This document shows positions 6,495 to 7,532 of a DNA stretch of 7,532 bases, in pieces. Position numbers and translations under genes: made by a program. Origin of the DNA: an uncultured Phenylobacterium sp. (GTDB lineage Bacteria; Pseudomonadota; Alphaproteobacteria; Caulobacterales; Caulobacteraceae). The notes beneath the pieces were generated by a model that was not told the DNA's origin, searched no databases, and saw nothing but the letters and a program-made list of their open reading frames with translations. How positions within the stretch are numbered: position 1 is the stretch's first letter; every line of letters begins with the position of its first letter. The stretch covers positions 1 through 7,532 of the forward strand of contig CAMFHW010000193.1 in NCBI GenBank assembly GCA_945952175.1, in the 5' to 3' direction.

Positions 6495-7532
6495 CGGCCG
6501 GCCTCCGGGACCATCCGATGCACCATCGGGCCGCTGGTCGTCTGATCGAAGGTGAACCGCACGCGGTCGCCGACCTTCAGGCCCGCAGGCCCCGCGCCCT
6601 TGGCGAGGCCGAACTGCATGGTCATGGCGGGCCAGTTCAGGGCGGGAACCGGGCCATGCGAGAGGGTCACGCTGCTCGCGGAGAGCTGTTCGATCCGACC
6701 GGTGGTCTCATAGGTCGCCGGGGTCTCGGCCATAGGCGGCGGACTCGTCGCCGGACGCGGCTGGAGGCCGGAGAGGCTGGCCTCCGAGTCGAGCAGGAAC
6801 TGGCCGGAGGCCACCACGTTCTCGCCCTCGGTCAGCCCGGACAGCACCTCGGTTCGCCCGCCGGCCTCGCGGCCGGTGGTGATCTCCGCCGGCAGGAAGC
6901 GGCCGCCATCCTTCGCCAGCATGACCAGGGTGCGCTTGCCGGTGCGGATCACGGCCTCGGACGGGATCAGCAGGGCCGGACGGGATGCTCCCGAGAATGC
7001 GACGGAAGCGAACATGCCGGGCCGCAGGCGTCCGCCGGGATTGGGCAGCTCAATGCGCACGGTGAGGGTGCGGCTGTCGGCGTTGGTCTGAGGGAGGATC
7101 GCCGAGACACGTCCGGTGAAGGTCTCGCCAGGATAGGCGGTCAGGGTGGCGCTCGCCGCCTCGCCAATCCGCACCTGGCCGGCGAGGGCTTCCGGGGTCG
7201 CGGCGTTCACCCAGACGCGAGAGAGGCCGTTGACCTCGGCGAGGGTCTGGCCGGCGGTCACCGCCATTCCGTTGCGCACGCCCAGCGTCTTGATCACGCC
7301 GCCGCCGGGCGAGGTGATCGTGACCACCGTCTGCGGTCGCCCGCTGCGGTCCACACGTTCGATCAGGGCCGGCGACATGCCGAGCAGCACCAGCCGTTGG
7401 CTGGCCGCTTGGATCAGGCTGGCATCGCCGGTGCGTCGGACGGCCAGGTATTCGCCCTGCGCGCCGCTCCATTCGGGGATCAGGATGTCGGCAAGCGGCG
7501 CGCCCGCCGTGATCACGTCGCCCGGCGCGCGG
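6491..7532 (-). CDS. cusB: CusB periplasmic adaptor with C-terminal CusF domain (N-terminus beyond right window edge)
   Basis: 346 C-terminal residues are visible; the reading frame is open to the window edge, so the signal peptide, N-terminal metal site and part of the hairpin region are missing. The first visible residues (APGDVITAGAPLADILIPEW) are the lipoyl/barrel-sandwich segment typical of CusB. A short hairpin follows (about 22-60), then the second lipoyl half (about 68-100), beta-barrel (about 105-180) and membrane-proximal domain (about 185-250). After a Pro-rich linker (about 255-275) comes a complete CusF-like domain (about 276-346) with H292, W300, M303 and M305 in the spacing of the CusF Cu(I)/Ag(I) site (NWPAMTMQF). 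The protein bridges CusA to the outer-membrane channel and passes metal to CusA. The internal GTG at 7516 is not a start. The stop overlaps cusA (ATGA, 6491-6494). Outer-membrane factor cusC is probably upstream, off the window. Confidence 0.94.
   Translation of the reverse strand, partial: RAPGDVITAGAPLADILIPEWSGAQGEYLAVRRTGDASLIQAASQRLVLLGMSPALIERVDRSGRPQTVVTITSPGGGVIKTLGVRNGMAVTAGQTLAEVNGLSRVWVNAATPEALAGQVRIGEAASATLTAYPGETFTGRVSAILPQTNADSRTLTVRIELPNPGGRLRPGMFASVAFSGASRPALLIPSEAVIRTGKRTLVMLAKDGGRFLPAEITTGREAGGRTEVLSGLTEGENVVASGQFLLDSEASLSGLQPRPATSPPPMAETPATYETTGRIEQLSASSVTLSHGPVPALNWPAMTMQFGLAKGAGPAGLKVGDRVRFTFDQTTSGPMVHRMVPEAGR
6502..6506 (-). promoter_or_regulatory. cusA ribosome binding site
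   Basis: GGAGG on the minus strand, 7 nt upstream of the ATG at 6494, lies within the last codons of cusB. A consensus Shine-Dalgarno at proper distance confirms this start and suggests cusA is translated strongly in its own right as well as by coupling across the ATGA junction. Confidence 0.75.

Noticed and set aside
4377..6545. 722-codon open frame on the plus strand opposite cusA
   Set aside because: It is antisense to a full-length, motif-perfect CusA. The product is rich in Arg, His, Gln, Gly and Asp without any domain, as expected for the complement of high-GC codons, and has no own ribosome binding site or context.

Overview
The window is a high-GC bacterial metal-homeostasis region. 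The protein families suggest an alphaproteobacterium (Caulobacter/Brevundimonas or sphingomonad type): a short cation diffusion facilitator without a C-terminal domain, a cytochrome c-FTR1 fusion permease, and a CusB with a CusF tail. This taxonomic guess is inference, because the window has no ribosomal or other marker gene. No RNA gene, insertion sequence, integrase or CRISPR array was seen. Coding density is near total, and the only two gaps (160-263 and 2804-2934) are both regulatory.

Left half (1-2876): a MerR-family regulator, cut by the left edge on the minus strand, is divergent from a small six-helix CDF exporter (264-875, plus). The CDF gene converges on, and overlaps by a shared CTAG, a 643-residue fusion of periplasmic cytochrome c and an FTR1-type permease (872-2803, minus), with the architecture of the lead-uptake protein PbrT. 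The CDF and permease genes each start from a promoter with the same -35 (TTGATC), the same -10 (TAGGTT) and the long 19-bp spacer typical of MerR-activated promoters. The two elements match at 27 of 33 positions. They therefore probably form one regulon of the MerR protein, although they lie 2.6 kb apart and point towards each other. The permease promoter also carries a Fur-box-like palindrome across its expected transcription start.

Right half (2935-7532, all minus): a copper/silver RND efflux operon read cusB -> cusA -> cusF, with 4-nt ATGA overlaps at both junctions. CusB lacks its N-terminus at the right edge and has a CusF domain fused to its C-terminus. CusA (1050 residues) retains the three-methionine metal site, the methionine shuttle pairs and the proton-relay acids of the E. 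coli protein. A separate CusF-type lipoprotein ends the operon. The outer-membrane factor and the start of CusB presumably lie beyond the right edge.

Together the genes handle two sets of metals. The Cus pump would move Cu(I)/Ag(I) from the periplasm across the outer membrane, with CusF delivering metal. The MerR/CDF/FTR1 module would handle divalent metals (Zn/Cd/Pb) with a link to iron supply. The most notable signals are the paired MerR-type promoters driving both an exporter and a permease, and the Fur-like site on only one of them.
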